A stretch of DNA of 64,000 bases from Prinia subflava (GCF_021018805.1 NC_086248.1:99533239-99597238); one strand, 5' to 3'. Counted from the stretch's first letter, positions 12,496 through 27,420 are shown. Numbers and translations: made by a program. Notes: a model not told the origin generated them from the letters alone.

Positions 12496-15400
12496 AGATT
12501 CTGTTTTTCCTTCCTGACAGGGATGTGCCAGAGCTAAGGTGAATGCTGGGGGATTAAGTCTCTGATTAGAAACATGGTTTCAGTGTGCCTCAGTCTGGGA
12601 CACATGGGAAATGATTTTCCAGATCTGAGTCTGTGGAGCTGCAAGGATGGGGCTCAGGGGCCTCCTGGGGTGGGGATACAGCACATAGAGCTCATGCAGG
12701 ACATGACTGTAGTGTCAAATGGATGTGCTTTCCCAAGCCCAGCTCACAAAAGGGAACAGAAACCTCCTGGGATTCAAGGACACTTAGGTCCAAGATCTTA
12801 CAAGAACCCCCCATCCTTTGTTTGTCACTTAGAGGAAAGTAGAGCATGAAAGTTGCTCTGCTGTTATTCTTCCTATTTTGCTTGGCTCCCTATCCTCACA
12901 TTGTTTTTAAGCTATTCTTACCCTTATGTGCCCCTCAATTCTTCATATGAGTCCTATGAATTTTTCAACATGTCACACATCCCATTTTCTCCTTGTGCCC
13001 ATCCCATATTTGCCTCCCCTTCCCTAATACCTCCCTGAAACAATTTATCACTTTCTATTTGAAAATACATCTAAGCATCTTCTGTTCTGCTCAGATCACA
13101 TCTCCCCCAGATAAAGTTCTGTAATAAAACCCCTTTTCACAAAGTCAGGCAGTAGCAACGTTTGTTTTTCTTTCCCAGGCACCTGCTAGCTCTCTGATGT
13201 GAGCTGATGCTGACTGGGTGTGGGTCAGATTTGGTGGCTACTGCATGTGCCCCCCGGCTACCCAGGGGGTGTGAAATCTGGCAGCTAGACAGCCTTTCAG
13301 CTATTTGGCCTACATTATGCAATTTGTTTGGTTTTATGAGCACCAGGCTCTATCTCTCCACAGAACTTATCTCTTCACTGGGTGCTGCTGGAAATGATGC
13401 TGTCATCCAGTGTGTTGTAGATGCCATTAACTGAAGTAATTGTTATTTGACCCCACTGTGTGGGAAGTGTGAGAGTTCAAGGAAACCTCTGAGGATGACT
13501 GGGCTGTCACGGTGACAGATGGAAAGGATGAGATTTGACTGCCTGATCCTTGGGTTGGTATTAGAAGGACAGTGTGGTGCTCTGTCAACCTGTCACTCCT
13601 TTCAGCTGTGCTCTATGTATTCAGGTGGAGCTCAAACCCTTTCTTGTGCAGGCCCCAGGTAAAATAAATTAGCACCTGAGTACTTCAAATACTGACTTTT
13701 AAACAGAAGAGGTTTCCCCCCTTCCCTGGATTGGTGCATCTTTATCTCCTTCTTGTAAAAACTGGAGTTTTCCTGTAGTGGTACCAGTCAGGCCTAGCTG
13801 GGGAGCTGTGTTAGGAGCTGTGAACTTCTGGAGATCTTCTCAGGGTTCTGGCTGTGGTTCAAATAAAGATGTTGACTTTGGGACAGATTTAGCATCCCCG
13901 TGGAAAGAGATATCTGATGATAAAGGTAAAATTGGTGGAGTGGAGGGAAATGAGCAGGTGACATTCACCCATCAAAGGGTCTCCAGAGCCACTTCTTTAA
14001 ATGGAGTGTTTGGGTGGGCACATTTGGTGCCTAAAGTAGAGCCTTAGGATAAATCACCAACTTTACTGGTCTGGAAATGATACTTGGAGTCTACATCCAG
14101 CCCTTTACTAGTGTGGTAACTTCAAATTAAGTTAATTAACTCAAGAGATAAAATCTGAAGTAGATGCACTCAGGTATACTCCTGACTGTTCATGGAAAGG
14201 GAATGAAATAAAAATCATAATTATTCTAGCTCTTAGAAGCTAAATGAAATAAAGCCTGTTTTATAGGTTTTTCAGACTAGATGATAGCAGACATAAGAAT
14301 GATGGGACAGTGGACTGGATAATGAATGTCATGAGTAACACCCAAAATATTAGGCCAAAACCTCCTTCTCTGAATTTCAAAAGTAGAAAGTTTCTTCTGC
14401 AAACCTCTTCATGTGCAAGGGCTGTTCATAACTGAGGTGCAAGGTAGTGGAGACAAAGAATTGTATTCCTGAAATACTACTGATTCCTTAAAATGCTTTA
14501 AATTATTCCCTATGTATATATATAACTTTATATCTTCAGTTTCATAGTCTTGAGCTGAGTACTTATCAATCAAATTGTGTTTGATCGACTTACAGATCAA
14601 AATCTGTGAGTGGGGTACTGCTGTCAGTGAGGTGACCCTTCTACAGCTGGCTGTAGCATTTGGCTTTGGATTAAGCAATGCCACTTTATGGTCTTGTTCT
14701 TCACTATTTTCTTTCATTTTTTTTCTTTTCTTCCTCCCCCTCCTTAATTTCACAGTTCTTCTCTGGTTATCCCCTTTGTCCCCTGTGGCTTAGTTCTGGG
14801 TCACCTACTCCTTTCCACGGTTCCCTTGTGATTCTCCACTTTCTCCTCCACAGAGCAGCAATGACAGAAGCAATCAGCTTCCTCTCTTTCCTCTCATGAA
14901 AGTCTCAACCAAATATTTTAGAAGAAGAAGGAGCCTATAAAAAAGCCTGGGATCCTCCTTTTCTTGCTGGTCAGTCCATGAGCTGTTCTGGTGGGATGGA
15001 AATAGGCAGGCGAAGTGACCGGCGGTGGGGAGGAAGCAGCTCAGAGATCCCTCCTTGAGGCATCCCTGGGGACTTGACAGGAATTTCTCTCTGCTTCTCT
15101 CTGTTTCTGTGCCCTCCTGGAAGCCTTTGCTCTTGGTCGGTGTCAGAGGCAATGAGCTGAAGAGCCCCTAGCTGCCCCAGCAAGGCCAGCCCTGAGGCTG
15201 CCTGCAGCCAGCAATGGAACCGTGCTGTCCAGATCACTCAGGCACTGGAGGGCACACAGACTCTTGGGAAACCACAATATTTCTTCCTCAGAGGCAGAAA
15301 AGGGCTCTCAAATCAAGCCTTGACCTCCTGAGGGTTTGCACAAGCATTTTCAGCCACAAGCAAAGTTTCACGTGGATGGCTGAGTCTTGCAGCTCTTCTC

Positions 15401-18400
15401 AGATTAGAGGGATGTTTCTGCCTGGCTACAAAGAAATGGCAGAACAGGGAGAGCACTGGGAAATACTTGGTGCCTTTGTTCACCTTGTCTTCTCCTGGCC
15501 CTGGGAATCAGAGATGTGGCACTGAATACAGTGCAGTGTATGGAACTGCCTCTTGTTTTAGGAATAGCCCACGGAGAGTGAACCTGCAGGACAGGAATGC
15601 AAACATGTGAGACATCAGTCGGTGGACCAGGGCATGTAAAGAGAAAGCAGCAGCAGAAAAATTGGGAAAGAAAATATTCTGGGGGTTATTTTAAAATAAG
15701 CCTATGGTGTATTAGAAGGAAAATATTAAATTTGTCAAATTTGGGTTCTAACCTACTAAAGTCAGTCCTGTGTTCACTTTAAATGCTGCCCAAAGCAAAC
15801 TTCAGTGAATGCTGAACTTTCTGCAAAAGAGACAACCACACACTGATAGTTCAGAGCCATAGTCATCCTCACATGTTACCAACTTTTTAATATGGTACTA
15901 TGTTACTATCTTAACAAATATATTACTATGTTCTGTATAGATGTAGAAACTGGGCTTCATTGCAAAAGCAATTTTTTTCTTTTCTCCCAGAAATTTGTAA
16001 TCAGTAAATTCTGACCAGATATTTAGTCTACAGACTAAAACTTATTTTCTTCCAGAAGTAAGGCAAAAACTGGGTACTGAAAAATAAGCTTATAGGCATG
16101 GCTGTGATAATCTGATTTTAGAACTAGCACTCATCATTTTCTCTGCACTGAGAATGATAGACAGGTAAGAAAATAGCTTGGCTGTAGCTCTCTATTCCAG
16201 TTGGCAGAAAGAATTCACTTACCTTCCACCAGAATTTCCAATAAATCTATATTTAGTATCATTCATAGTCTATCACTTGATGAAATTACTTTCCTTCGTG
16301 AATGTGCAATAAAGTCTGACAGTGAAATATGTAAGAGCATTAAATTCTCAATGGCCATGTTATGAGCAAAGGTGATCTAACAAAAAATAATATACTTTAA
16401 GGAGCAGACAGCAGGGCCCTGTCTCTGATCTCATTGACAAGGCTTAACAGTGGTAGACCTCTCTTTACATTCTTAAAATTATTCACTTATATGGATGTAT
16501 GGAAGAGAAGCTCTTTTTTTTAGAGATGTGCTTCTCTCTCCCACACAACATTTAAAATGTTTGATCTTACTATTGTAAAGTGTATTATTTTTTGTTCACC
16601 TTTGTTCATGAGGTGTAGTTCAGTGTAAAGCCAGAGAGAGAAATTAATTAATGAAAGAAGAGAATCAATTGATTGAGTTATATAGGCTGAAGAAACTATT
16701 ACCACCCCACCCAGAAAAAATATTCCCCTCTGGCAGACTATGATTTCCCCTGTGCCATTTCCTATTTATGTTTGCAAAGCTAAAATTCTGCTGTTTCTTA
16801 TGGAGAGGAGAATTTTAATGTTGGTAGTTAAGTTTCTCTGAGTTCCTGGGGGTTATTATCTACTCCTCTGACATGGTTAAAGATCTGCTTCTATTTTTAG
16901 AAGTAAGAAAAAGAATAGCATTTACTTGAGGATTAGGGTTTAAAGTGATTGATGTCCTCACGTGTATTTTCTTATAACTGGGTATTTTACAAATTCTTAT
17001 TATTTCCACTCTCCTTAAGAAAACGGTCTGTCCTTGCACAGCCTTCTGCTTTTCTCTTTCTCTTTTAATTGTGTGTGTTTATTGGATTTCATTTCTGGAA
17101 GACCCCTCACAGAAAGGGTTTTCGTATCCTAGTTAAAATGTGCTACCCTTTTATCACCCAGCTAAGGCTGAAATCCAATTTGAGCCCTCCCGTGTGCTGC
17201 TCTTTATTTATGGTATCATTACAGTTTGTTTCAGAAGAGCAAACCCTCTGCAAAACTTTCAGGAAACTTATTTAGCAAGCACTGTCACTTAGCCATGGCT
17301 GGGCTCCAATGTGGTGCCTTAAATACTAACCTCACATAAAGATAATGCTTTTAATCAGAAAAGGGAGACAAGTTGCAAGAGCTTGTTCACAGTATCTGTC
17401 AGCAGGGAGCTGCAGTGGAATCGGGACAAAATCTAGGTCTTTGTTTCCAGAGGTTTTGTTCTTGGGCTCTGAAGGCTTGTTAACCAGCAGGACCAGGTAA
17501 GTGCAGGAGAGGAAGGGCGAGCGTGCCCTGCCCAGGCTTGTCCTCGGTAACTCTGCACCCCTGCCCCACCCTACAGAGAATGGGCTGGGGCTCCTCAGCC
17601 CTGGAGAGACAAGAGGCAAAAGCAAGGGCTGCAGAGGGCTGGGACAGATCTGCTCTCCAGCCCTGCTTGGACATCTGTGGTTTGCTGTGGCAGAGGTGGA
17701 AGCTGAAGAGCCAACAGAGCTCCACTGCAAAGAGTCTGAGGTTCATCAGCTGCTGTGGGAATTATGGGCCAATTTATTTTTTACTTTTCCTGTAGACCAG
17801 CACTGGGTTTTCTGAGGAAAGGTGTTGGTTGAGGGAATTTGGAAACAACTGATTAACCTGGTTTGCTGATTGCCTTTCAATTGCAGCTGACAATTCTTAT
17901 GTGATATTCCAGGTTTAATTTCAACATTTCCCCTTCTATAAGGGATCACATAAGAGCAGACAGAATCACTCATTGCATTAGTGCAGGATTTACGCATATG
18001 ACTGTCGATTCCTGATGGGTACATATCAGCCAATTTTGCATTGTGGCAATTTCTACAAGCTTGGAGTGATATACTCTGATGTATGAAAAAAATCTTAAAA
18101 ATAAACAGCCTACTATCCAACCCAAATTTCTGAAGTAAACATAAAAGCATACTAACTTTCATAAGATTAATGAAATTCTACTGGAGTTAACATTTTCTCA
18201 TCATCTCTATATTTTCCCTATAAAGGATTGTACAGGGAAGCACAACCCTTACAGTTTAAAAGAAGCAACTTTCTGTGGCAAGATAAGGATAATTTTGCAA
18301 GATATAGTTTTAAACACGAAGAATTCATTCATCTTAAAGCTTAGCTTTAGCCTTCTCTAAAAGCATAAATATTAATTGACTTTGAATAAAGCGCAAATCA

Positions 18401-18717
18401 AAAGATGTTATCCTTAAAATCCAGCTAGGTTTAGATATGTATTCAGCAACACACTTCTAAAATAACAATTCTTACATAAAATACTGATAATGATTAAAAT
18501 ACAATTCCAAACCTTGCTGCCTCAGTCTTCACAGAAGTTTTTAGTGATATGGAGAAACAGAAGTGCTGGTGATCCACACCTTATTAAGAATACTCAATTT
18601 TTAAGAAGATACGCACTCAGAATTCACAATTTTATATCAACTGGAACTCTGCTGTATATCTACATCAAGTAAAAAATCTCTGTAGAAGACAATATGAAGT
18701 CCAAATGAGAAAGGTAA

Positions 18718-18787
18718 GCACTTCCCACCTAATCACAGAAACAGGGAAAAATGCACTTCCCACCTAATCACAGAAACAGGGGAAAAT
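18718..18787. repeat. Tandem duplication, 35 bp period, two copies
   Basis: The unit starting GCACTTCCCACCTAATCACA occurs at 18718 and again at 18753, with one mismatch near the end (a G for an A). A recent local duplication in intergenic DNA. Confidence 0.95.
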
Positions 18788-21713
18788 GCACCTCTTACAG
18801 CAGGACTGGTAAAAGATGTATTCAGCTAAGCAGGGCAGGAGTCACAGGTACAGGTTTTAAAAACCCCCATTTCTGGTCAAAGTGACAAGACATTGTGTGG
18901 CCAGACCTCTCCTTGGGAGCTGCATGAATCTGAGCCTGCAAAGCAGTTATATGGCTCTAGGTCCTCGTCTGTGTGAGAGGCAGAAATTGAACTGGAGGTG
19001 TGAAGACATGGGAAAATTCATAGCATGCCTGGATGCTCTCACTCAGGAGTTTTAAGTGGCTGTAGATCTCTGTGGTTTATGCCTTGGAGAATTAAATTAT
19101 AGTGAATTAAAGACTCTGCTGCACAAACTCCAGTGATTCATGTGGGGAAGATTTAACCGATTATCAGGCTGTTCCCTCTTCTAGCTGGAGACTTCTTCCA
19201 GCAGGGTCATAACTTGGCCTGCCTTCATCCTCTGCAGTGAGTGCTGCAGTTATCACTCTGTCTTATTAATTGCTTACACAATCAATTGCAGTTTGGATTA
19301 ACTCTCGAGGCAATGAACTGTGGCACCAAGAATTAGAACTTCCCCGGCACCTGCACTTTTGCTCCGGTGCTAGGAATAAACAGAGAGGACAGGCAGGTGG
19401 AGAAGGCAGTGTCCTCTGTCATGACAGGTAAATCTTGCAGAGCCAATGTGTTAGGACCCTGAAGCCACCTTAGCATTTTTCTGCAGACTGAATGTGCTTT
19501 GAATTATGTGCATCATCTCCTGCCTGCAGTAGGTTTGCTTTGACCTTCCTGAGTGTGTGTGTAAACAGGACCCTAAAAAGAGGAGGCTCTACCCTACCCA
19601 GGCAAACAGGAGGGGCAGGACAGCTAAGTGTTCCTGTCACCTGTCACCCCAGGAACAGTCTTGTGGGAATGAAAGGCAATATTGCTATTTGCCTTTTTAT
19701 GTTGTCTGGTTTTCTTATGGAAGCCATAAGCCCGAGCCTGTTGCCATAGGCAGAGATGCAGAGTGACAAAAGATCTATATTACCCACTCCAAAGAAAAAT
19801 ATGGCAGCGTGTGGCAGGTGTAGAAGGAGCTGAGCCCCATGGGGTGTAAGTTTGGAAGTGTCAGAAGGAAAGGAAATAAAGGGGAGTGAGGGCATGAATA
19901 GACTCGTACCTGACCTGGAGAGGATCCCCCGCCTGCAGTGGAAGAAGAAAGGGGATCCTGTGCCTGTGGCCTCTTCTGTGCCTGCTCAGGGTTCCCAAGG
20001 AGGGATCTGCACTGGCTGTGGAAGGAGGGCTGAGTGTCAGAAGGCAGAACAGCTCTCCACGTCTTCTGCAGGTCAGGAACAGAAATGCCACACACCGGAA
20101 AGCCCAAAGCAACCATCAGGGCCACAAGTCTGGCCTGAGTTAATTCTTACTTGAATTATAAGTGAATCCAAACCAACTCCTCCCCCTTTAATGCAACATT
20201 TTGCTGTGGTGGAGAATCAAATTTACCCTTGGGGAATTGATCTGATGATTAAATACAAATGTTATTTAAAAATTGCACTGGATTTTGAGCACCATTTTTT
20301 CTAGCCTCAGGTTATAACCATTTGGTATTTGATGTATTTGACTGCTAGATAGGAATTTTTAGAACCTATCCAAGCAGCCCCTGAGGCCTGACGGGATAAA
20401 TAGCTGAAGCCCCTGGAGATGGTTCTTTGTAAGCGTGCTTTCAAATCCCCCAGTAATTGTCAGGAAATTTCTTGGAATCTTTTCCAACTTTTCAGAGTTG
20501 TTTTGAGTGACAGATGCTGTGTTTCCATCACAGATGGGTAAGTCGCATATGCAGAGAAAATCTAAGCTCCCTGCTTCTATCAATACTCTTTAATTATGCA
20601 CCTAATGACTTCATTTGTCCAGGGTCACCGTGCTGTACTAAGAATTCACACCGAACTGATTATCTGCAAATCTGTCCTGCTGAAGATAATGTTTCCTGTA
20701 GAGAGCCAGAGGAATGTTTATCCCCCTGCTGCCTAAAAACACATGCACTTTTTCTAGGTGGCTTTGCTAAAACATGCAAGATGCCTCAGTCAGTGAGCCA
20801 GGCTTTCTAGCCCAGCCAATATTCTGCTCTGACTAGTCCATGTTTTACCATGTGAACGCGAGGAGGCTTTTGCAAGGCTGCCGTGTGCCACACTGGGTCT
20901 GTGCACACAAGGAAGAATTCAAATAGGCTCATAAACACCGAGGGAACAGAGGGAGACACAGCACAGCACCCGGCACCGCTCTCACTCCACATCCCATAAT
21001 GGCTTTGTTATCAGGACTAGATGGACTTGTCAAATTTCCTCTCCCCTGCAGAAAAAGAGAGAGAAAAGCTGACAACAGTACATCCCTGAGGGCTGCACAC
21101 CCGGAGCTAATCTCTGCAGCTCATCCCAAGGCTGTGAAGAGCTGCCTGAGGAACACCAGTTTGTGAAGGCAGCAGAGCCAGCATGCAATTTATTTATAAC
21201 AGCAGTGAGACCAGGAGGAGCAGTGCTCGGGGGAGGGTAGAGCTCTCCGTGTGGGTTTCATATAATACAGAATGAATATTTAGTCTTTCAGGCCCCTCTT
21301 GATGCTGTGAGTTTGCATGGTGATAAGGTGGCTTGCCCATAACCTGCAGATATTAGAGGAGAAGCAGGTCAAATTCTGGTGGTCATAATGCCTAACATCC
21401 TAGGGAAATGATGTGATTAATGGGGCTGGAGGCACTTCTTATGTGCCACAGCAGTGAATTGCACAAATAGTAGTCAGCAAAACCAGCACTGTTAATAATT
21501 TCAGTGTAATAGGTACGTGTCACTGTGCTATATGGGCATCCAGAAGATTTCTGCAGTGAATGCACTTGGGGGGAGGAGGAGGGGACAGCTGGGCTTAAGC
21601 ATCATGAAATGTATATTAGAGACATGGAGATACAGGAGGAAGTATATTTGAGAAAGGGTTTGGACATGATTCTCTACACCATAACTTTTAAGTGCCGTCC
21701 AAGTGAGAAAGTG

Positions 21714-21746
21714 AGAGTTTCATCCCTGTGTGAGGGATGAAACTCT
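21714..21746. repeat. Perfect inverted repeat, 14 bp stem and 5 nt loop
   Basis: AGAGTTTCATCCCT at 21714-21727 and its exact complement AGGGATGAAACTCT at 21733-21746 flank the loop GTGTG. Not associated with a recognisable gene end. Confidence 0.95.
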
Positions 21747-21750
21747 GTGG

Positions 21751-21810
21751 CACTGCAGAGCTGTGGGTGGCACTGCAGAGCTGTGGGTGGCACTGCAGAG
21801 CTGTGGGTGG
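21751..21810. repeat. Perfect 20 bp tandem repeat, three copies
   Basis: The unit CACTGCAGAGCTGTGGGTGG occurs three times in a row without a mismatch (21751, 21771, 21791). It begins five bases after a perfect hairpin. Confidence 0.95.
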
Positions 21811-24800
21811 CAGCACATCAGAGGGGTGGTGGGGAGTGGCTGGCAGATGGGTGCCATGGGTCTGGGACAGCTGTCCATCCTCTGGGGAGCTGCCTGCCCA
21901 AAGGGACCCCAAAGACCTTAAAGCAGTGTACAAATGAGAGAGAATTAACAAATACTAGCAGAGCACATTCACTCCGGCTGTGTTACTCAAGGTTACAGCA
22001 GTGTAAAGAACCAGAGCACTGAGGCATTTGAAAAAAAGTAGATCTGTAGCAGCCTTCCTACCAACACAAGAAGCTTGGGCAATAAATACGAGGAATTACA
22101 CATTAAAGGAAATTGGATGCCCTCAGGAGTACTGGAGAGCTGGTTGGATGCCTGAAATACCTGGAGTGCCCAAATACTGGGCATAACCTCTGCAGAAACA
22201 TTAAATTGTGCAGAGAGGTGTGTGTTTTGGGTGCTTGTGATAGGCTGGAAGCAGCTCTCTATCAAAAAGGCCATTTGTACCCCAAAGTGACCTATTTCTA
22301 AAAGGCTAAGAGTTCTCACATGTTGATGGTCACCAAGAGGCCACCATCCCCTAATAACCTAAGTGAGTTAAGCAGAGGGAATAAACAAAGAAGGTAGAAT
22401 TTTGAAGTACATGTACTTTCTTCCATTCACACCATAACCTTAGCATTTCTAAATATGACAGGTAGTTTTCTAAGCACAAAAATCCCCAGAGGTATTTTAA
22501 ATAGCATTAAGAAAACCCCAGTTACATTTACTGATCCTGACTGGAAGGCAGACATATCCAGCAATTTCCTCTCTTGCTTCCTCTCTGCTTTGAAAAGGGA
22601 TAATTCTCAAAAGAAAAAAATCATAATGAAAAAAATTGAAACACCAGAGTACACACAGTAATAGAAAACTCTTCAGGAAATGTTTATTAAATTTCAAGCC
22701 TCTGCAATTCAGCAGTGGGGGAAAAAGCAGACCACAACCTCCTGCCGATTAGAAGGAAGGGCAGTGATTGTAAGTGAAACCAAATAGGTGTATACACATT
22801 CCCAGATAGGAAACTGGGATGTGGGGCTGTTAAATTTAAGATAAAATTCAGAATATTGATAAAAGAGGCTAAAGACAGGGCTGAACAACCTGAGAAACGG
22901 ATGAAACCTTAGCATTGGTACATGGAGAGTCATAGAGAAGGATGATAAAATTATCTAATACTAAATCTAATACGGATACTGTCTAATTACTATTACTATC
23001 AAATACTGATACTAAAAACCTGAAATCTTTATCATGAGGGTGCTGTTGGAACCATGGTAGCTTAAGGATTCAGGTAAAGCAGATTTTCCAGGCAGCGATA
23101 AAATCTTCTATTACATCTGCTATCAGCATGATCAAAACTGTTTGATAGTCCAACAAAGATATTGCTTTTCCCCAAAAGCTTTGCCTCAGGACTGTTCAAT
23201 AGTTGTTTGTTCTTTGCCCAGAAAGAAGGAGAATGATGGTTTCATGTTAAGAACCTGTGTGGTAACACTTTGTCTTCTGTTCTTAATTAGGGAGGATGTT
23301 ATAGAGCAACTACTGAAATTAAACATTTTAAAATCTCAAGATTACAGTACTTATATCCAGAAGCATTGAAAATGTTGCCTGAGGAGATTTATGAACTGCT
23401 TGTACTGATTTCTAGCAAGTCTTGGAGCAAGAGGGCTGAGGGATGCCAGAGCTAATATTATGTCACAATTTAAAAGGGTAAATTGAATGACCCAGCAAAT
23501 TACAGACAAATTAATCTAGCAACTCTCTGGAGGAGACATCATGTAAAAATAGAAGAGGATCCATAAGTAATGAAAGAAAAATAATAGCAGAAGTATTGCT
23601 TTAGGTTTATGAAATATCAGTTTGTTTATCTTAATGATGTTAACACAGTACATTTTTATTTCTGAAAAACAACTGGACATTGCCAAATTGATGGAAACAG
23701 TAGTCTGGATATATCGTTGTGGGTGTATCGTGGATACTTGTTTAGAAAGAGAGATTAAAGTTGTTTTTATTACTAGGGTGTGTCTCATTTATCCAAGGCA
23801 GAGACGCAAGCTGTCCACTGTATAAATCCTACCCTAGCTAGAGGAGAAGCTGCTGGTAAAAGCCAGCTCTGTAATGCAGCAGAAAAAAAGAGTAAGGACA
23901 GAGATGGGAAAGATATTACTCAGGATAAACATAAATATATTTAAGCATGCTTTTCTTTCTTTTATCTTCAAACAGTGATATAATCACCCATGTTATGCTG
24001 GGGTCACTTAGATTTCTACCCATGCTTAGTTACCTTCCAAGGGGACTCAGCCCCAGCTGTAAGTTTGCTGCAGGTGATGCTGGGTGAGGTTGACTGTGCC
24101 AAGTGGGTACCACTGTCAGTATTGCCTTCCTGGCCTTAACATTTTAGAAATGAGGAATTCCTCGCTGGTTTAAATGGGCAGGGGCATCAGCCTGAAGGGG
24201 TGAGAAGGCTCAGCTGGCAAAAAACTGGAAATCTGCTTGGGTTTAAAGCCAGTTAAATATTGTGAAGGGTTGGGCTTTTTGGACAAAGCATTCATTGGTA
24301 GTGCTGTTTACACTGCCAGAATCACCATTTTTTTTCTCCAGAATTTTAATAATTCTGTACATCCTTTGCCATTATGTGAAGCTGGTTCTTTGCTATGAAC
24401 ACAAGTGCTCAGCTTGGAGGTCTCAAGACACCTTAACAATCTTCATCCCTGCAATAAAAGTCTCTGGATGGCAAAAAATGTAGAATACCCATCTAACTTT
24501 TGTGAAATCAAACACTTAGGCAAAACTCATTAAAAAAAACCAACAAAAACCCAACAACAAAAAAAACCCCAAAATACAGTAAACAAGCAGTTGGAAAAGA
24601 ATGATTTTGTTTTGAAATACGTTACATGTTGCTATGTGTTAAAGTATATTTTGTTCTAATCTATTCCTATATTTGTAAGCAGGATCTAAAAAGAGATAAT
24701 CTCATGCAAAGAGCACAGTGACCTGATACATTTACCATTACCATATACTTGTAGAAGCCAAATGAAACAAGAGTGTTTTCATTTCCATGTAAATAAATAT

Positions 24801-27420
24801 GTATTTTAATAACAGCTAATGTTGGTTCATAAAGGGAAGCACACTAGGAGAGTTCTTTAAGAGAAGATTATACTCTCGGTGCAAAATCCTTTCCTAGAAA
24901 GTGATTGAAAAGAAATATGAACTTACAAAATATCATCTCCAACACAGAACAGTCTCAGCTCTATTTTTTTTCTGGCTCCCTTAGGAAAGTGGAAAGGCAT
25001 TATTAAGACATATCAATCAATTTTGGTAGCACCTTTACTGCCTAATATTATCATTGTGTACATACTGATAATTTCTCCACATGCTGTTTACATAGCACAT
25101 TTTACCCATCCCTGCTTCCTCCTTGTAACAGACACCACAAAAGAGTGCATGATTTGAATAATGCATGTGCACCAAGCGCTCAGTGGTACTTTGACATTAC
25201 CCACCACTGGCAGAATCCACGAGAAATATAAACAAGAGATGGTCCCTTTCTCTCTGGTACTGTAACCCTTTGATATCAGACATGGTCTGTGCTCCTCACT
25301 GGCTTCTCCTTCGGGTTGTATCTTTCAGGAGAAATGTGTCACACAGTGGTGCTCCCAGAATAGATCATAGGTGTATCCAGACATTTAAAAACCTGCACTG
25401 TGTTACAACTCTGCTGTCAGACCCTGGGTTTGGCCAAAGTTCAGTCCTGTTTGGATCTCGGGTTTTATCCACACTCACTGCAGACACAGAGTTGTGGTCA
25501 AAACTCTAAGAAGTTGTCCCAGCACTGCTTTGGCTCTTACATTCATTGCTTGCTTAGCCTGCTACAAAATAAACTGAAGAAATGGGATGAAAGACCAAAA
25601 CCTCCAAGTACAGTGTGTCACAGGACACCTGAGTGCATTTCCAGAGTCACAAAACTTTCAAAGGTGAGGCTTTAGCTGAAGAAAAATTCCAGACTGCCCT
25701 GAAAAGGGGCCCATACCAAGCAACAGAAAAAGATGGAAAGCAAAGAAACTAAAAGCAGTCAGTCAAGAAACAATGATTGTTGCAAAGTGACCTGTAGAAA
25801 AACAGGTTCGAGTCCAAACCAGATGATGAGTTTAACCCTGAACTAAGGATTAAACTGAGGAAAACACAGATGGCCACCTGGAGGGGTTTAAAATCACTGA
25901 GCAAACACTGCACTGTCTCCTGTGGACGAGCTCTTGTGCTTCAGAAGAAGGTGGAGAAAGACCAGCCCTTCAGAACCCACGCTGTGTGTGTATAAAGAGG
26001 AAGAAAAAAACGAAAGAAGCTCCCACACCTCTGTGCTGGTATAGAGAGGTTTGGGGCATGTGTAAGTAGACAATAAACAGAGTGTGAACAAGCACTATTA
26101 ACAAGTGAGATCTGATCCACTCCCTGCTCTGCAGATATTGAGAATTTGGAAGTTTCAGGATTGATACAGCAGTCCCATGTCTTAATCCCTTCTTTATACA
26201 ATCCCATTAATATATCATCCTCATTTTAAAACAGTGGGAAGATCCAGTTCCCACTATCTTCTATGTAGGCAATTTCAGTTTCATGTTTTTTATTAATCAG
26301 AACCAGTTTTCCTATTTCCAGTCTGAACTTGTTCTTGATTTACTCATAGCTACTTGATTTTGTATCAGTAGATTTTTAAACTATTATTATTTTCTTGGTA
26401 TGTTCTTTCAAACTTGTTTAAAAATAATTATGATGATGGTGATGTCACCAAGAACACTGTGTTTGAAAAACAGAATTGGGACAGGCTACCTCTTCTGGCA
26501 ATGAGCAGTATCTGTTGACTGATTGAGAATGTGACTACTCCTGAAACTTACATTTTTTGGCTAGTACTACTGAAACACTCAACCCATTTCACAATAGACC
26601 TCTTGAAAGTTAGAAGTGAGAAAATTATATAAGTGAGTCCAGAATTAGCATTTCAGAGACCTGGGCTCTCTTAGGACACACAGTGCAGTATCTGCATTAG
26701 CATCTTCAAACAGAACTGGAGAGTGGTTTGAAATTAATTTCCTGTCCATTTCTCCTCACTCCACTTTTGGTTCCCACTGTGGAGTAGTTTTGGACCACGT
26801 GGCCTTTCCAGAGCATGCACCTGATGCACTCTGCTTGTGAATGTGGGTCCAGGTTTACAGGCCCAGACTAGGAATAAGTACACAGCAAGGACTATCCATG
26901 TGGGTGCTTTGATCCCAACACAAATGTTGTGGTTCTCTTCGATTTTTCTCCCCACAGCTCCACTCCTTCTGGGCTGTGCTACTTCATCAATTTTAGACAT
27001 CCTGCATGACCACAGCAAGGGGATTTCAGGATCTGTGCCCCATGTTTTTCATCTGCAAGGCAGGACTAACTTGTGTTTTTTCTTGAGACCATTACAATAA
27101 TTGGTGACTTGGGCTGGGTCCTTACAACCGTGATCACTGCAATTTTTATGACCTCTTCCTCTTTTTGGTACCAGAAATTTCTCATTGCTGTTAATTAGCA
27201 ACCAAATGAGCAAAGAAAAAAAACCCCACACCCACTGACAATTAATTTAATGAAAAAACCCCATAGTTTTTGAAGAACTGTTTTTAATTTATTATTTATT
27301 TTTGAAACAAAAGAATTCTTTTCAATGTTTTACATTACTTTTTAAAATTTACACAAAGTGTTGTTTTCCATTTAAATGTAACACAAAGTTTGCTTAAAAT
27401 ATGAGGCCTGATTATATAAC

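Larger units (their letters stand above)
11466..21713. other. Intergenic DNA, nothing recognised apart from small repeats
   Basis: Contains two moderately GC-richer patches (about 11.6-11.95 kb and 17.5-17.75 kb) where chance frames overlap on both strands, which argues against coding. The 18 bp palindrome and the 35 bp duplication lie here. No gene or RNA recognised. Confidence 0.6.

Noticed and set aside
17332..17815. Overlapping 104-132 codon frames on both strands in a GC-richer patch
   Set aside because: Open on both strands in several frames at once, no homology, no splice-site pattern; base composition explains it.
25805..25815. GGTTCGAGTCC, a tRNA T-arm / B-box-like sequence
   Set aside because: No A box, acceptor stem or cloverleaf could be built around it.
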